From contig NC_135358.1 in the NCBI RefSeq assembly GCF_051622035.1, positions 10,471,001-10,535,000 of the forward strand: a DNA stretch of 64,000 bases, in the 5' to 3' direction. The translations under genes were made by a program, and so were the position numbers. Position 1 is the stretch's first letter. Every line of letters starts with the position of its first letter. Positions 1-12,180 of this stretch are shown piece by piece. The stretch is from Arctopsyche grandis. Lineage: Eukaryota > Arthropoda > Insecta > Trichoptera > Hydropsychidae. The notes under the pieces are model-generated. The model did not search any database. It was not told the origin of the DNA and saw only the letters and a list, made by a program, of their open reading frames with translations.

Positions 1-1120
1 TTCGAATTTGGTTACTGGAAAATTGGTTGCTGCTGTAACAATATCCTCTGGCTCAAATTTTCGTCCTTCAGACTTCGCTCACAGCTCAATAAAATACCTC
101 CCGATCACAAAACTTTTCTCGGTCGGACACGCCACGACATAATTGAAATTCTTGATCGCCCCCCCCCCCCCTCACCCACACACTCGATTGCTTTGTACCT
201 ATGGTCGTGCCAATTAATTTCAATGCGGCACACTTCGTATGAGATTAACTTGCGGCCAAGTGGCTTAATCCGAAAATAATGACTACTAAGAAAATCGCTC
301 TACTTAATTATTGTTTCGCACATGCCACATACATATGTATGTACATGTGCTAACAAATACGAGTGCCCTGTTTTGGGTGTACGCTTCATAGAAATTTCAA
401 TTATCAATAATAGCAAGTATGAAAATCCGAAATTTATTTGGAAAAATTCACAGATATGTATTCGATATTCGAATGTAATTTTCATACTTCATTCGTTTTG
501 TGAGTGTTTTTCTATGAAATTTATAAACATTTTGGCATACATGAATAAACATCTAGTTATACATAAATGTACTAAAATTATTATTATTCAGAAAGAGGGC
601 GAAATAATTCCAGAAGAAATTTCAACCACTTACATATATAATAAATGATAAACTTTTAAGTTTTATATAACGAACTTTTCTTGTACACTAATTTAGACCT
701 AACTGCTTAGACAACTTCATAAATTAATTAACTATACAACGCGTATTATATGAATTATAACTAAATTCAAATGTATGCGTATATATTTTTGTTATAAAAT
801 ATGTATAAATTACTGTATATAATAAGTTAACTTATTTATGTATTGAAGAATACGTGGAAAAGACGGCAAAGCCGATGGATTCAAGAAGTTTGTTAATACA
901 TAAAGTTGTACAAAATACAAATATCAGCAAAGAAAACCGAAAAATATATAAATAACTTAAAATAGAGGAAAATAAAACAAACAAGAGAAAATACAAAAGA
1001 TAAACTAAAAGATAAAAAGTAAGGATTACAAAAATCCATTTATTTTAAGGAAATCATCAAGTTTACTTTTTAAAAGGTTTAGGTTGCTAATTAATTTGAT
1101 AGATAAATTAGAGAGTAACA
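1..1120. other. AT-rich intergenic DNA
   Basis: Nothing recognisable apart from a C-run (160-171). Short frames (for example 322-648) lack any family resemblance. Confidence 0.55.
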
Positions 1121-1372
1121 CTTATAACCAGCAACATAACGCAGTGGTTAGCATATAGTTCTAATAACTGAGGGGTCATAAGTTTGAGCCCTGATCCAGT
1201 GTTGCTAGCCAGTCCCTGGATATATCCAGGTCGATCGCTTCTTATCACTTTGCCAATTTATCTGATTTATCTGATGTATGTATATAGTACATATGTATGT
1301 ACAAAGTTGGCCATAGATATCGCCTTTCGGCAAATTCCGAAATGGTAACACCATGATAAAAATAAGTAAATA
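1121..1372 (+). mobile_element. SINE, short variant
   Basis: Head AACCAGCAACATAACGCAGT with TTTGAGCCC (degenerate B box), core TCCAGGTCGATCGCTTCTTA and TTTGCCAATTTATCTGATT, then the alternative tail (TTGGCCATAGATATCGCC) and an (AAAT)n end. Confidence 0.7.
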
Positions 1373-1393
1373 AAAAATTTTTATACAAATATT

Positions 1394-1415
1394 GTATATA
1401 TATATATATATATAT

Positions 1416-1463
<48 letters not shown>
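1394..1463. repeat. (TA)n microsatellite
   Basis: About 70 bp of alternating TA with one GA interruption near 1,418. Confidence 0.95.
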
Positions 1464-1467
<4 letters not shown>

Positions 1468-1796
1468 GAATGTCTGTCTGTCGGTCTGTGTGTCTCGAAT
1501 AGGCTCCTAAACCACTGAACCGATTACAATGTAACTTTCAAGATTTGTTGTATATATGTCCGGGATGATTACTGTGAAAATAAAAACGGGAACGGAAACG
1601 GGAAAAACGGGAATGAGTGTCATTGCAACGCAATCATTTCAAATGTGTTCGCTGCCTACGTTTTTCCGATAAATTGAAACGGGAACGAGAATGAAAACGG
1701 GAACGGGAACGGGAACGGGAACGGGAACGAAAACGGGAACGGGAACAGGAACGAAAACGGGAACGGGAATTACAACGCATGGCGGGTTCAGCTAGT
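1464..1796 (+). mobile_element. Helitron-like or other non-autonomous repeat with GGGAAC array and CTAGT end
   Basis: Runs from AATGAATGTCTGTCTGTC through AAACCACTGAACCGATTACA to GCGGGTTCAGCTAGT. It contains a tandem array of GGGAAC and AAAACGGGAACG (about 1,585-1,770). The CTAGT end preceded by a GC-rich segment resembles a Helitron 3' end; the class is not proven. Relatives lie at 8.4, 46.1 and 51.05 kb. An (AT)n tract adjoins the left side. Confidence 0.6.
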
Positions 1797-3799
1797 AGTT
1801 ACATAAGAAATAGTTTAAAAACATACATAAGTATTTTACGTCCTTTCAATGTTACAACACATTGCATGAATGCGACAGCATCCTCGGTTCTCGTAAGTCT
1901 CATTTAGATCGACTATAGTTGGATAGCCAGAGATTGTTAAGGTGAGTGAAAGTTAAATATAAAGATAATAATGCTTTATTAAATTGCGTGTATGTATTAC
2001 AGCCAAAACTTATTATTCGTAATAAAAAAATGATTACGAATATGTTGTCAAAAGCAAAGAACACGTAACAAGCATATAACATGGAACGCTTCGCCAGATA
2101 TCGTTAGTACGAGTTTATTGTTATTTTTTCAAAATTTTAACATAAAATTCGTATTTTATATACGACGGCAAAACGAACGTAGTGCACTAGCTAGATGCAC
2201 GTTCGGAGTATAAGGATGCAATTAAGCTAAACCGGTCCAGCATCGAGCACTATCCATTCCCAAATTGCCAATTTGTATTACACATCTCTCCACCAGTGCG
2301 GGATGATGGAAGGCAGGAAGCCGGACAGAGGGCACGACAAGAATTAGGGCGTCTACACCCACCACCCACCCAATAATAATAATAATAATAATAAAAATGT
2401 ACATATGTATAGTGCAACGAGACTTTACATAGTGTAGACGAAAAAAAAATTTAAATATTTCAAAGACAAATTCAATTTGAGTAAAGCCAACAACGAGACC
2501 TGAGACCACAAATCTCATTGTCTCGTCGACAATGGCGGCTTCCTTTCATATTAATTGCATCTTGAAAAGTGTACTCTGCATCATCAGTCGCCACGGAGAG
2601 GAAATTCAATTAGTGCGTCGCATGAGATGAGCCCATTTTCAATTTTATTAATTTTCCATAATTAATGAAGTAACCCATGTCGCCAGACCAGACGTTCAAC
2701 AACACTTATGTACATATACATAGGCACGAAGCCCGATATACAGATTCATTTGTAAGTAATTGATTTGATTTTTTTAAAGCGCTATGAAATTGTGATTTTT
2801 CCAAATGCATACTGTATTGAAAAGTTGGCTTGAAAGTGTTTGAACGTTACTGAAAACGTGCACATGACGGCTGATGAAAATTGAACCACGGATACATACT
2901 TGAATAGCACTCGTTCCGCATTCGTACAGCTCATGTCCATCAGTCTGATTGATTTAATATAATATCGTCATGTGATTTATTTGTTTACGCCCCACTTTGT
3001 CAACATTACATTAAAGAAATGAATAACGCTTTGCCGGTGAGCGGGGAAAGCGATTCCGATCAAAAAGCATCGAGACTAACCCTAAAAACACTCAAAAAAA
3101 ATCAATACAAACAGAAAATACCTAAAAATCAAATATTTATTCAAGTCGACTTACATCATTTTATGCATCGAATGAAAAAAAGTTAATATTCGGAAATTTT
3201 CCAAAATACTAGGCGACTCAAATAATCGTCGTCGATACTTTTCGATGTACCGTACCGTCCAAAAGCGTTATTTGATAATGCTTTCGGGGCAGATTACACC
3301 GTCGAGCGACATAAACACGTTGGGCAATCCTTTCATCGTGTGATGAATCGCTTTCGGAAAATCCCGTTTGTTCGCGCATTTTACACACTGAAAAAAAAGT
3401 TACATATATAAAACGTATAACCCTTTCGCCGCTAAAACGATTGCCATTGATTGTGTGCGACCGGCGACAATCACCTAGTACTCCGACACGTTATTTAATT
3501 ACCTCAAACTCACCGATATAACACTGTAATCGATTTAATTTGATGTATGTATACACACGCTTTCAATATGTAACACCACACACTCGAACGTATTTCTAAA
3601 ATGGACTACATCCAATAATTACTGCTTTGCTGCTCGTGTCGAAATTGAAACATGGACGCTTCTGCAAACGAGATTCACTTCACGTGGGATTCGCTTTTTG
3701 ACTGACACAACTACATATTTACACATGTACATATGTAGAAATTTTTAATTTAAAACAGCAAAACTCCATAAACATTTCTAGATGTTTTGACATGTTGGC
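1797..3799. other. Intergenic DNA, no gene seen
   Basis: Mixed composition with somewhat higher GC at 2,200-3,700, an (AAT)n tract, and no repeat family or exon that I can support. Confidence 0.5.
2370..2394. repeat. (AAT)n microsatellite
   Basis: Eight AAT triplets in a row. Confidence 0.9.
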
Positions 3800-4015
3800 G
3801 TATGTAAAAAAAACTACATTGTAACGATAAACATTTCAGTAGCTGATTTCAGTTTCATTGTGATAAAAAAACGGTATTCGAATTAACTCCAAAATACACA
3901 GACACATAAACTAAAACATTTTTGTAAACCATGAAAATGTGATCAGTGATTGACTCAAAATTCAAGTTCAAACCAGTCAAAATCTCATCTTCAATTATTA
4001 CTATTACGTAGGTAC
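3800..4015 (+). repeat. Interspersed repeat family B, fragment
   Basis: GATAAACATTTCAGTAGCTG, then CTCCAAAATACACAGACACA, then AAAATGTGATCAGTGATTGA match the copy at 14.56-14.70 kb. I do not recognise the parent element. Confidence 0.65.
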
Positions 4016-5892
4016 ATAGATAAAGTAAAAACAGCCCCATTTTCTAGATAATAGTTGAAAATAGAAATACATATTTTCTTTCCATAATTAGAACAAAACT
4101 CACATGTTTTAGAAAATCCAAGCCCTTTAAATCCCATAGTACTGTTGCATTGCCTTTCAATTAATTTGTAAGAAATCATCTGGAATTTGCTTATTATAAT
4201 TATTATTATATGTAATTACTCTTTGGAATCCTTTCTATCGAGTATGTATATGTTAATAATATTTAGAATGCATAAATAAAAAAATTCCTTTCCTACTGCA
4301 ATTTCTTCACAATGATCATTTTGACTCCTTACAATTTTAAGAGGAAAATTTATGATTTATGTTTTTTGTTTAATCTTTTGAATTATATAATTAATACCTT
4401 ATTTATTAAGTAAAATCCTATTCCAATGTCCAATCAAATTCCTCTAAATATTCCTGTATTCCTTTTTATATAGACCTTGCTCTTCTTTTTACAATATTCC
4501 CCCTAATATTGATTTATTTTGTTGATTTTCTTGCTTTAAATTTCTTTTGTTTGATCATTTTCTTAATAATAAATATATCCCATATCTACCACTACTCGAT
4601 AATTTTCTTCTTTGTTTTTGCTTTTATTGTTATTAATAATCTTTTTTCAGATTTTTTTTTAAATAAAAAAAATATAACAATAGATCTTCATGTGAAATTT
4701 CAGCCAGTCAAAATAAACCGATTATATAATTCAAGTACTCACCAACTTACAGTCGATATATAATATATGTTACAGTGATTCTGCAGAAGTAAACTTTCGC
4801 CAACTCAGTCTTTATATCATACAAATCACGACATTGGAAACATGCTGTCATCTTGGATGCTAAATCATAACATCAACGATTGGAAGAAAGGACTGAGGAC
4901 TTTCCAATGTATGACAAAATAGGACATTTAGGCCATTTAGGCATTTTAGGCAATAGGCCATTCAGAAATCAAACGGTCCCCATATGAAGTTTCATTTGGA
5001 CCAACTGCAAAAGTTACTCTAACATCATCATTTTTTTTTTCTCTCTGATGTCATTAAAGACTTATACTTCTGTTGAAAAACTTTTGTTGAAGGTAGAAGA
5101 AGAAGACACAATATTAATAGAAGTATCAGAAGTAGATGTAAATTATAACGCCAGTGTTTTTATTCTTACCAGCAAAACTTTTATTGCTGGTATGAAATCA
5201 CTGTACCATACATACATACATGAATGTACATATATGTATGTAACTGACTATTTATTATAATTTCTTACCGACCTGATATTGCCGACTAATCTTATCTTAC
5301 TTATCACTTACTATAATATCTGAATAAGTTACCGCTTAATAATATAGACCATTTTCTATATCTGGACCTTTATTTAAGAAATACCTGCGAAATATTATCA
5401 CATATACCATACGCACATATTAAATTTGCTTTACATTAAATGACATAGACATTTCTAACACTGAATGAATATATGATAATTCCCGAGTCCTTCTTCACTT
5501 TTACATATGTATGTACATAATAGCAAACATTTAAATCACCAATTTAATGATTAATTAGCTCAAACATAGCGGCATTACTTTTCGGGCGTTTTGTAGAGTT
5601 TTTCCCGTGAAAAATTCAAGCCTGCAGTACGACGCACATGCATGCGCCTCATTGAATAATTGAAAATTCGTACGTCGAATTTTCCCGTCCGTTTGACTGC
5701 TTTTACGAAAGTTTTTCGTATCGTTTTTTGCACCGATTGTTTGAATTATTGGCCAGAAAAACCGGCAACGACAGCCATTGTTGAACCGAAAATGGCAAAC
5801 AAACCCCCAACTGTTGAAAACTGCACAATTATACCCAAAATATTCAAATTTTATACATACCTACCTACAATGTATGTATTTATGTATGTATG
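4016..5892. other. AT-rich intergenic DNA
   Basis: No exon-like sequence or repeat recognised. Scattered TACATATGTATGTA motifs. Confidence 0.55.
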
Positions 5893-6449
5893 CAGTGGTG
5901 TAGTGCTAAATAAAAAAAGTACCAGGGCGGTGTTTAATTCTTACAACCCCCCCCCCATCCTTACTTTTTTCGGTACTTAAAAAATATGTATCCTAATATT
6001 GGTGGTTCAAATATTTATAAAAAAAATCAAATGCTAATTAACTAATATTCTTACTTGTTGAAATTATGATGTTTTTTTTATATTCTATAAAAAAATCCAT
6101 ACTGCATCCTCTTCAACATATTTGATTTTGCAAACTCGTGTTTGTGTGTTTTATTTTTTGTTTTTGTTTTATTTCCCTTATTTTATCTATCTTCAAGTGC
6201 ATATGTATGGTCAATAGTATAAAGAATGTTTTGTGTGGATTTTGATAAAAAAGCACATAAGTTTTGAACATGCTCAGATTACTTGTTGTGGTCACCAAAT
6301 GTTATAACAAGAGTCTCACAATATTTGTATACAAAATTTTATATGAAATATTAGCCAAAATATTTTTTAATTGTACTCATAAAACATTTTCATATTAATC
6401 AAAGTACCAGGGCGGCGACCTGCCCCAACCTGGCCTGACTACACCACTG
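5893..6449. mobile_element. hAT-type MITE
   Basis: The 557-bp segment begins CAGTGGTGTAGTG and ends with its complement CTACACCACTG. Subterminal AAGTACCAGGGCGG occurs at 5,919 and again at 6,403, in the same orientation. The flanking 8 bp are TATGTATG on both sides, as expected for hAT elements, but this lies in a TATG microsatellite, which weakens the target-site argument. No transposase is encoded. Confidence 0.75.
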
Positions 6450-7561
6450 TATGTATGTATATACAAATTGCATATTATCCGCGAATCATTAAGACTTAAT
6501 GAAGAGATGATTATTTTAAATACCACGTGATTTGTCGCGTTTCTAATTGCTACTGAATGCGTGCAGCATTGGAATATGTATTGGAAAGGGACGTGAGGGG
6601 GCTTTCGCGATGCACCTGGCGCGGAACTGCTGCAACAATATGCACCAGAGTGCTGCACATCCATTAGCGGGCAGCTAGCACAAATGCAGTGGCCTTTTGC
6701 GAATGTCCGGCTTTTGCAATGTTCGCCTTTGATTATTGGTAACGACCGGTAAGAGTATATCGTTAGATCAAAATGCATTTCGGCCAAATTGCAACCGATG
6801 TTTGCGGATCACTATTCGCACCCCACCACGATCGACGCTCAAATATTCCACTGATAATCATTTCTGACAAACATGCACGCTACACGATGCCACTTGTAAC
6901 TTGAAAATTCCTTTCAGTGAAATGCGATGCTGTTTTTTGTTTATTGTTTATTTTTCATGAATCGATGCATAAAAGCACTCGATGCACAGTCACTCATTTG
7001 GAGTGCATGTAAACGGTTCGTTAGAGCGATCGCAAGCCTTGCATTTTTATTTATTTTTTTCGCGAGGCAGTTTGGGGGTTCATTATGAGCTTTTAACCCG
7101 TCGCACGCATTTCACAGTCGGAGCTTTTAATTTTCGAGAGAATCGATCGTGACAAGTGAGAGCTGCCATTTTCATGGTAGGGTGACACGTGAAACTGTAT
7201 GTCCGGTGTCAATATCGAAAACCTTGTTTCGCGGAATACGATAAAAAGTGCTTTTGTCTGTTAATTACAATTTCGGGTTAGTCAAATGTGGATTTCAATA
7301 TGTGGAATTTCTCGCCTTCAAACGACCAAGTCCATAATTATACAAAAAGCCGCTTATGCTGTTGTAATTTTCATAAAATGATAATAACAATAATTGAATT
7401 GTAATCATACTCATGATTTAACACTTCGTATGCACGCTTTTCTCTCATATTCCATGCACCAGTGAAATATCACAAAATCAGTGATTCCAAAAGCAAATAA
7501 ATAATATTAAAGACATGTAAAATTTCATAAAAAGATCCGATTAAATAAAATATGATTTTTA
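6450..7561. other. Intergenic DNA, no gene seen
   Basis: Non-repetitive; slightly GC-richer at 6,540-6,860 and 7,000-7,250. No coding support. Confidence 0.5.
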
Positions 7562-8330
7562 TATATCTAATATATAATTTCGAAAGAGACTTTGTATGTA
7601 TGTATGTTTGTTTGTTTGGTTCAATGAATCGGTGACGTTCAATTTAATAAAAAAGCAAACGAATATTCAAATAAATTTAATGAATGAATATTCAAATAAA
7701 TTTAAATAAAATAAAATTATTCAAATAAATCTAATAAAATGTTTACTATTAGATTGGCCATGTTTAAGCGGTTTATATTACAAATACCGGGTAAAAACAC
7801 TAGTGATATTATAAAAGATCAGGACTGTGGAATAATTAAAAGAAAAAACTCTGATTTCGATATATGCACATACATACATTAACGACTATTTAATGTATGT
7901 AATTCAGCGATTTGTTTAGTAAAAATCTGCATTGTTTGTAATTGGCCAGGAAGGCGCATTGGGGTTTACCTGTAAGGCCTTCCTGGTATAAAATGTAATA
8001 AATAAATAATATAATATGACCCCTATTTCGATTGTATAATGTCGTTATGATAAATCAAAACTCGCAAACCTACGGCACAACACACCTACATAGATAGGTT
8101 TCAGCTGTGATAGGCGTTTCTTCGTGTCATTATTAATTCGTACGATCTTATTACTTCGAGTACGATCTTATTATTTCGAATAAGTTTTTACTACATTTCT
8201 TCAAATATCACCGTTATCGATCACTATCAAGCTAATGTCAATACAAGGATAAAATATCACCGAAAACACTCCAGAGGTGAGGTTGTCCAAGGATCGCAAT
8301 GGCATAAATTAGACGTGCTAACGTTTTTAT
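7562..8330 (+). repeat. Interspersed repeat family B, longest copy with a nested SINE end
   Basis: Begins ATAATTTCGAAAGAGACTTT and ends with CATTTCTTCAAATATCACCG, AACACTCCAGAGGTGAGG and TTAGACGTGCTAACG. Both ends recur at 31,408-31,740. A SINE tail is nested at 7,926-8,012. The class is unknown; the GTGCTAGCG-type end in the sister copies could be a Helitron-type terminus. Confidence 0.6.
7926..8012 (+). mobile_element. SINE 3' end only (hairpin and tail)
   Basis: TGCATTGTTTGTAATTGG followed by the hairpin at 7946-7986 and an ATAAATAAAT tail. It is a 5'-truncated copy nested in another repeat. Confidence 0.8.
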
Positions 8331-8336
8331 TGCCAT

Positions 8337-8372
8337 TAATAAGTGTTATTTGAACACAAATAACACTTATTA
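8337..8372. repeat. Perfect 16-bp hairpin
   Basis: TAATAAGTGTTATTTG is followed by a four-base loop (AACA) and its exact complement. It lies between the end of family B and a CTAGT-type fragment. Confidence 0.9.
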
Positions 8373-8404
8373 AGTAAAATAACAACTCTTTTTATAAGAA
8401 AACT

Positions 8405-8525
8405 GGCTGAACCCGGCATGCATTGCAATGCCACAATAACGCATGCAATTCTCGTTTCCATTCCCGTTCCTGTTTCCGTTCCCGTTTCTCGATGTGTTTC
8501 GATAAGTGAATGTTTCAGTTTCAAA
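8405..8525 (-). mobile_element. Fragment of the GGGAAC/CTAGT repeat family
   Basis: Starts GGCTGAACCCGGCATGCATT and continues into CGTTTCC-type repeats. It is the inverted 3' part of the family seen at 1,464-1,796. Confidence 0.65.
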
Positions 8526-9438
8526 TTAATACTTAATAATCAAATTAAATTACAGTAATGATAATTTGTCGGAAAAACATTTAAAATAAATAAACATTTG
8601 AAAATATTCAATTGTTTATTTATTTTACCCTAACAACACAGGTGGCGAACCTAAGGTAAACCTATTTAAAAAATGTATATACATAATTTCAATTGCAAAA
8701 TTGCAAGTTTCACAATTATAAAAAGAAGAAAAGTCAAGGAAAAAACCAAATGAAACATGTACATGGATGTACATATATAGAATGCGTTAGTTTCAATATT
8801 GTATTAAAAAAAATTAATATAGTTCATACAAATTTTTAGATATGTATAGTTTGAAACCACTGCTTCAAAGTTACTGGTTTTTAATCAGATCATTGTTGTC
8901 GGTAATGCATTCATCAATAATGCACTAGATGTACATACATACATACATATGTACATATAATGGCCCAGAACGGAATCCATATCGAAAATGCAACGCACAA
9001 TAAGCTGCATTAGACTCATATAATAATTGAAACATTTTATAATGTTTTTCCACGATACGATACGAGATGTAACGTTAAAAGATATAAATTAATCATACGC
9101 GTTACAATCGTTGATTTTTTTTCACCTGAGAATTCCTCGTGAAAATTACAAATGCGCGGAGCTTAATCGACCGGACAGGCGAATGCAAATACGTAGATTG
9201 AATACATTTGAGAAAAAATGCACGTGAAAATTCGCGCACACTAAAGTTTTCATGAAATTGTGCACATGACCGTACACGCACACATTCAATTGGCATTTCG
9301 GACGTGCATTATATATATTTCATTGCAATTTCGCCAATGAAAAACACGCATTTGCCGATGCGTTCTCGAAGCGGTTATAATTGCCGCGACAACGTGTCAA
9401 ATATGTATGTACCGACTAACAGTGGACGTATGTCGAGT
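8526..9438. other. Intergenic DNA, no gene seen
   Basis: AT-rich, with a mixed-composition stretch at 9,050-9,420 and no recognised feature. Confidence 0.5.
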
Positions 9439-9670
9439 GTTTTTTTTTTTTTTTTTTAACAGAACACCCACAGTGTGCCCATTTCCAAATAAAAAAGCTC
9501 TCTTTCAAAAGCATAAAGCTTGTCCGACAGAGCAGTTCTTGGTTACGAACGAACCGATTCAGGGAAAGCTCTCCTGAAATAGCGCCCTCAAAGCCGCCGC
9601 AGAACCCAACTGTAAAACAAACCAGTGGATACAAAAAAGAAATAGCGATACGTAAAATCTCCTTTCGGCT
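9439..9670 (-). mobile_element. Possible retroposed sequence with poly(A) tail
   Basis: On the minus strand, about 215 bp of mixed composition (CTTTGAGGGCGCTATTTCAG, GAACTGCTCTGTCGGACAAG) end in a run of 18 A. A terminal poly(A) without a microsatellite context suggests a SINE or processed copy. I see no target duplication and no second copy. Confidence 0.4.
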
Positions 9671-11604
9671 CACAAATGCGCTTCTTTATAATGTGTAAAT
9701 TGTCGACATATTAAATTGTTTGGAATGTGCTTAGATGTGATGCGCGCACATGGACCGAGATTCTTCGAAGAGCTCTAAGAAAGTTGTAAATGACGTCTCG
9801 TGAAGTTCGTTTTCTGACGCTCGGGTGAAGCAGATTTAGACATTGTTTCTTAATATTTAAAAATATTTTAGTGATATACATACATACATGCATAATGAAA
9901 ATTCTAAAAATACCGGAATTTGCCACTACAGACAGCATTACCTACTGAAAATAAATCTTGTTACCGGTAGTATCGGTATTAATGGGTATTGATTTATTTA
10001 AGAAATTAGGGCAGTCAAATTTAATTAATTATCAATAAAATATTAATTAATTAATTTTAGGTTAACTGCCGGTTGATAATTTATTATTTCAATCAATTAC
10101 ATATACTTGAATTCATTTTTAAATAATTACTTTCTTAATTACAAAATAACTTGTCGAGTTCTTCTATATAGCGCGAATACCGAACAGAGAGTTTAAAAAA
10201 AAAAGTAAATACATTTTTGCATGCTCCTTGCTTTGAAGAGTTGTTGCGGAGAAATCATGGTTTAGCTTTTAAATATTATATACATACATATGTATGTACA
10301 TATGTATGTATTCAATTTCAATTCAATGTATTCAAAAGACACATTCTGTTCAAATAATAAAATAAAGTAATGATTAATAATGCAATATAATTATATAAAT
10401 AAATCACATGCTCTACAATATTCATTTTCCTTTAAGAAAAAAGCGGAAAAATGATTATAAATCATTTATGATTATAATCAGAAAATTATACTTTTGGACT
10501 TGAACCCTGCTAGAAAGCTGGAACTTTTATTTTTTATTTTACCTGAACTCATATTTTTTCAAATATTGCTAACCGCTCATAGAATTTCTATAACTTTAAA
10601 AGAATATATTTTTAAACCGAAATTTTAAACCGATTCAAGTATTATAGCAAAAATTTTCAGCTCTTAATTAAAATAAGCTCTGCTGTGGCTTTATTTTGGG
10701 GATTGTAAAAAATGCGGACCATTTTTAAATTTCAACGTGAAAAAATGTCACACTAGGCGCCACGAATCATCCTAACCGCCAATATAATTTTTATAAAATA
10801 AAAAAAAGGTTTTTAATTGATCCATAAGAATTTAAAGTATTCGTTGGGCACGTGTTGGCCTTTGACGGTCGTGACGCAATTAGCGACCATTACCTGCAAA
10901 TTTTTCGGGCGCCTTTTTAAAGAGGACTTTTTTCCCGCGGTCTCTTTTTTCTTTTTTTAACCGTAGTATTTTTTTTCGTGGTCCGATCGTCCATTTCGAT
11001 TGAATGTGCAATTAGTCTCACACACACACACTCACAGCAATAGCAGTAGAGAAGAGATGCACAATGGTGCAACCACTCCAGGTATGCGTAATGCATATTC
11101 GGGAAAACCAAAGAATGGTTCTGTGCTGAAAAATTTTCCGGCCTCGAACGTTCTCTTTTTGTCAAAGCCTAGACTTCGCTTCCCAAATTCACATATCGAT
11201 TCAATCAACGGATGTATGTAATTCCAGTTTAATAATTAAAAATATTTACCATACAAAATAAATCAATGACATCCAAACTTCCGACTTGTTATTAAAAAAA
11301 TTATATATACACAGATAATATTACTCTAATCGAAAAAGTATGAAACTAAAACAATACTATAAATCGTATGTGTTGATATTTGATGGATATTTTTTTCCAA
11401 TATTGTGCAGTTTTTCGTTGATTAAATATTATTTTTCTTATAAAATTTTACTCACTTAATACGAATCGATATGCTAAATATTGTAATTGTGACAACAGAG
11501 ATTAATTCTATTTGTAAATTTGTAGTGTATTAATTTAATTTTTATTAACTGTCAACGAAGACCATTCAATAAAATTCATAAATAAATAAATATAAATTCA
11601 TATT
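9671..11604. other. Intergenic DNA, no gene seen
   Basis: AT-rich. A long palindrome of TACATACATATGTATGTA type lies at 10,281-10,311, and a GC-richer patch at 10,850-11,190. Confidence 0.5.
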
Positions 11605-12014
11605 AGCCAGCAGCATAGCTCGGTCGTTAAAGCTTCTGAAGCTTAGCGTTGAAAGGCGCCGGGTTCGATCTCATGATATATCTGTAGTGCTGCTGGTCAG
11701 ACCTGGATATTTGTGACTCCAGGTCGATCGTTTCCTATCAGAGTTTGCCAATTTTCTCTGATTTCATTATTGAAACGGTTCCCGGTAAAATTGGCTAAAT
11801 ATCCTTCCTACCTACTATGTCACCACTATTTGAGATTGACTAATGTACAATTCATAATGTCTCGTTAATTTGCGAGTTTTCCAGTGTCTTGTAATTCAGT
11901 GAATTGTATAATAAAAAAAAAATGCTGCAATGTTCGTAATTGGCCAGGAAGGCGCATTGGGGTTACCTGTAAAGCCTTCCTGGTATATACGTAAAAAATA
12001 AATAAATAAATAAT
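11605..12014 (+). mobile_element. tRNA-derived SINE, full length, with 3' hairpin
   Basis: The 5' part resembles a tRNA with an A box (TAGCTCGGTCG near 11,616) and a B box (GGTTCGATCTC at 11662-11672). It is followed by the conserved core CTGGTCAGACCTGGAT, AGGTCGATCGTTTCCTATCA and GAAACGGTTCCCGG. The 3' end is a hairpin (CCAGGAAGGC ... GCCTTCCTGG, 11944-11983) and an (AAAT)n tail. Pol III boxes and tail identify it as a SINE, not a functional tRNA. Confidence 0.88.
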
Positions 12015-12094
12015 ACGCATGCTTTTAAATTGAACCGGTACTTTTAAATATACTTTTAAACATGTGTAAAAAACGCAGCAACCCCATCCCATAT

Positions 12095-12180
12095 ACATGG
12101 CACACAGTCACAAAAATCACCCCCTGGAGTGTTTTCGGTGAAATTTTATCCTTGTATTTGTTCCCATTACTTGAACTTAA
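12095..12180 (-). repeat. Interspersed repeat family B, short inverted fragment
   Basis: CACCCCCTGGAGTGTTTTCG and TTTTATCCTTGTATTTG are the complement of the 3' portion of family B. Confidence 0.65.

Noticed and set aside
1394-1463. Possible CRISPR or origin-like repeat
   Set aside because: It is a simple TA microsatellite; no spaced direct repeats occur anywhere in the window in the manner of a CRISPR array.
6395-6787. 130-codon minus-strand frame
   Set aside because: It begins outside and ends inside the hAT-type MITE, so it is a chance frame.
9439-9670. Processed pseudogene
   Set aside because: There is a poly(A) run, but I cannot recognise the parent transcript and see no target duplication, so I report it only as a possible retroposed sequence.
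11605-11680. Possible tRNA gene
   Set aside because: A and B boxes are present, but the sequence does not fold as a complete cloverleaf and continues into the SINE body.
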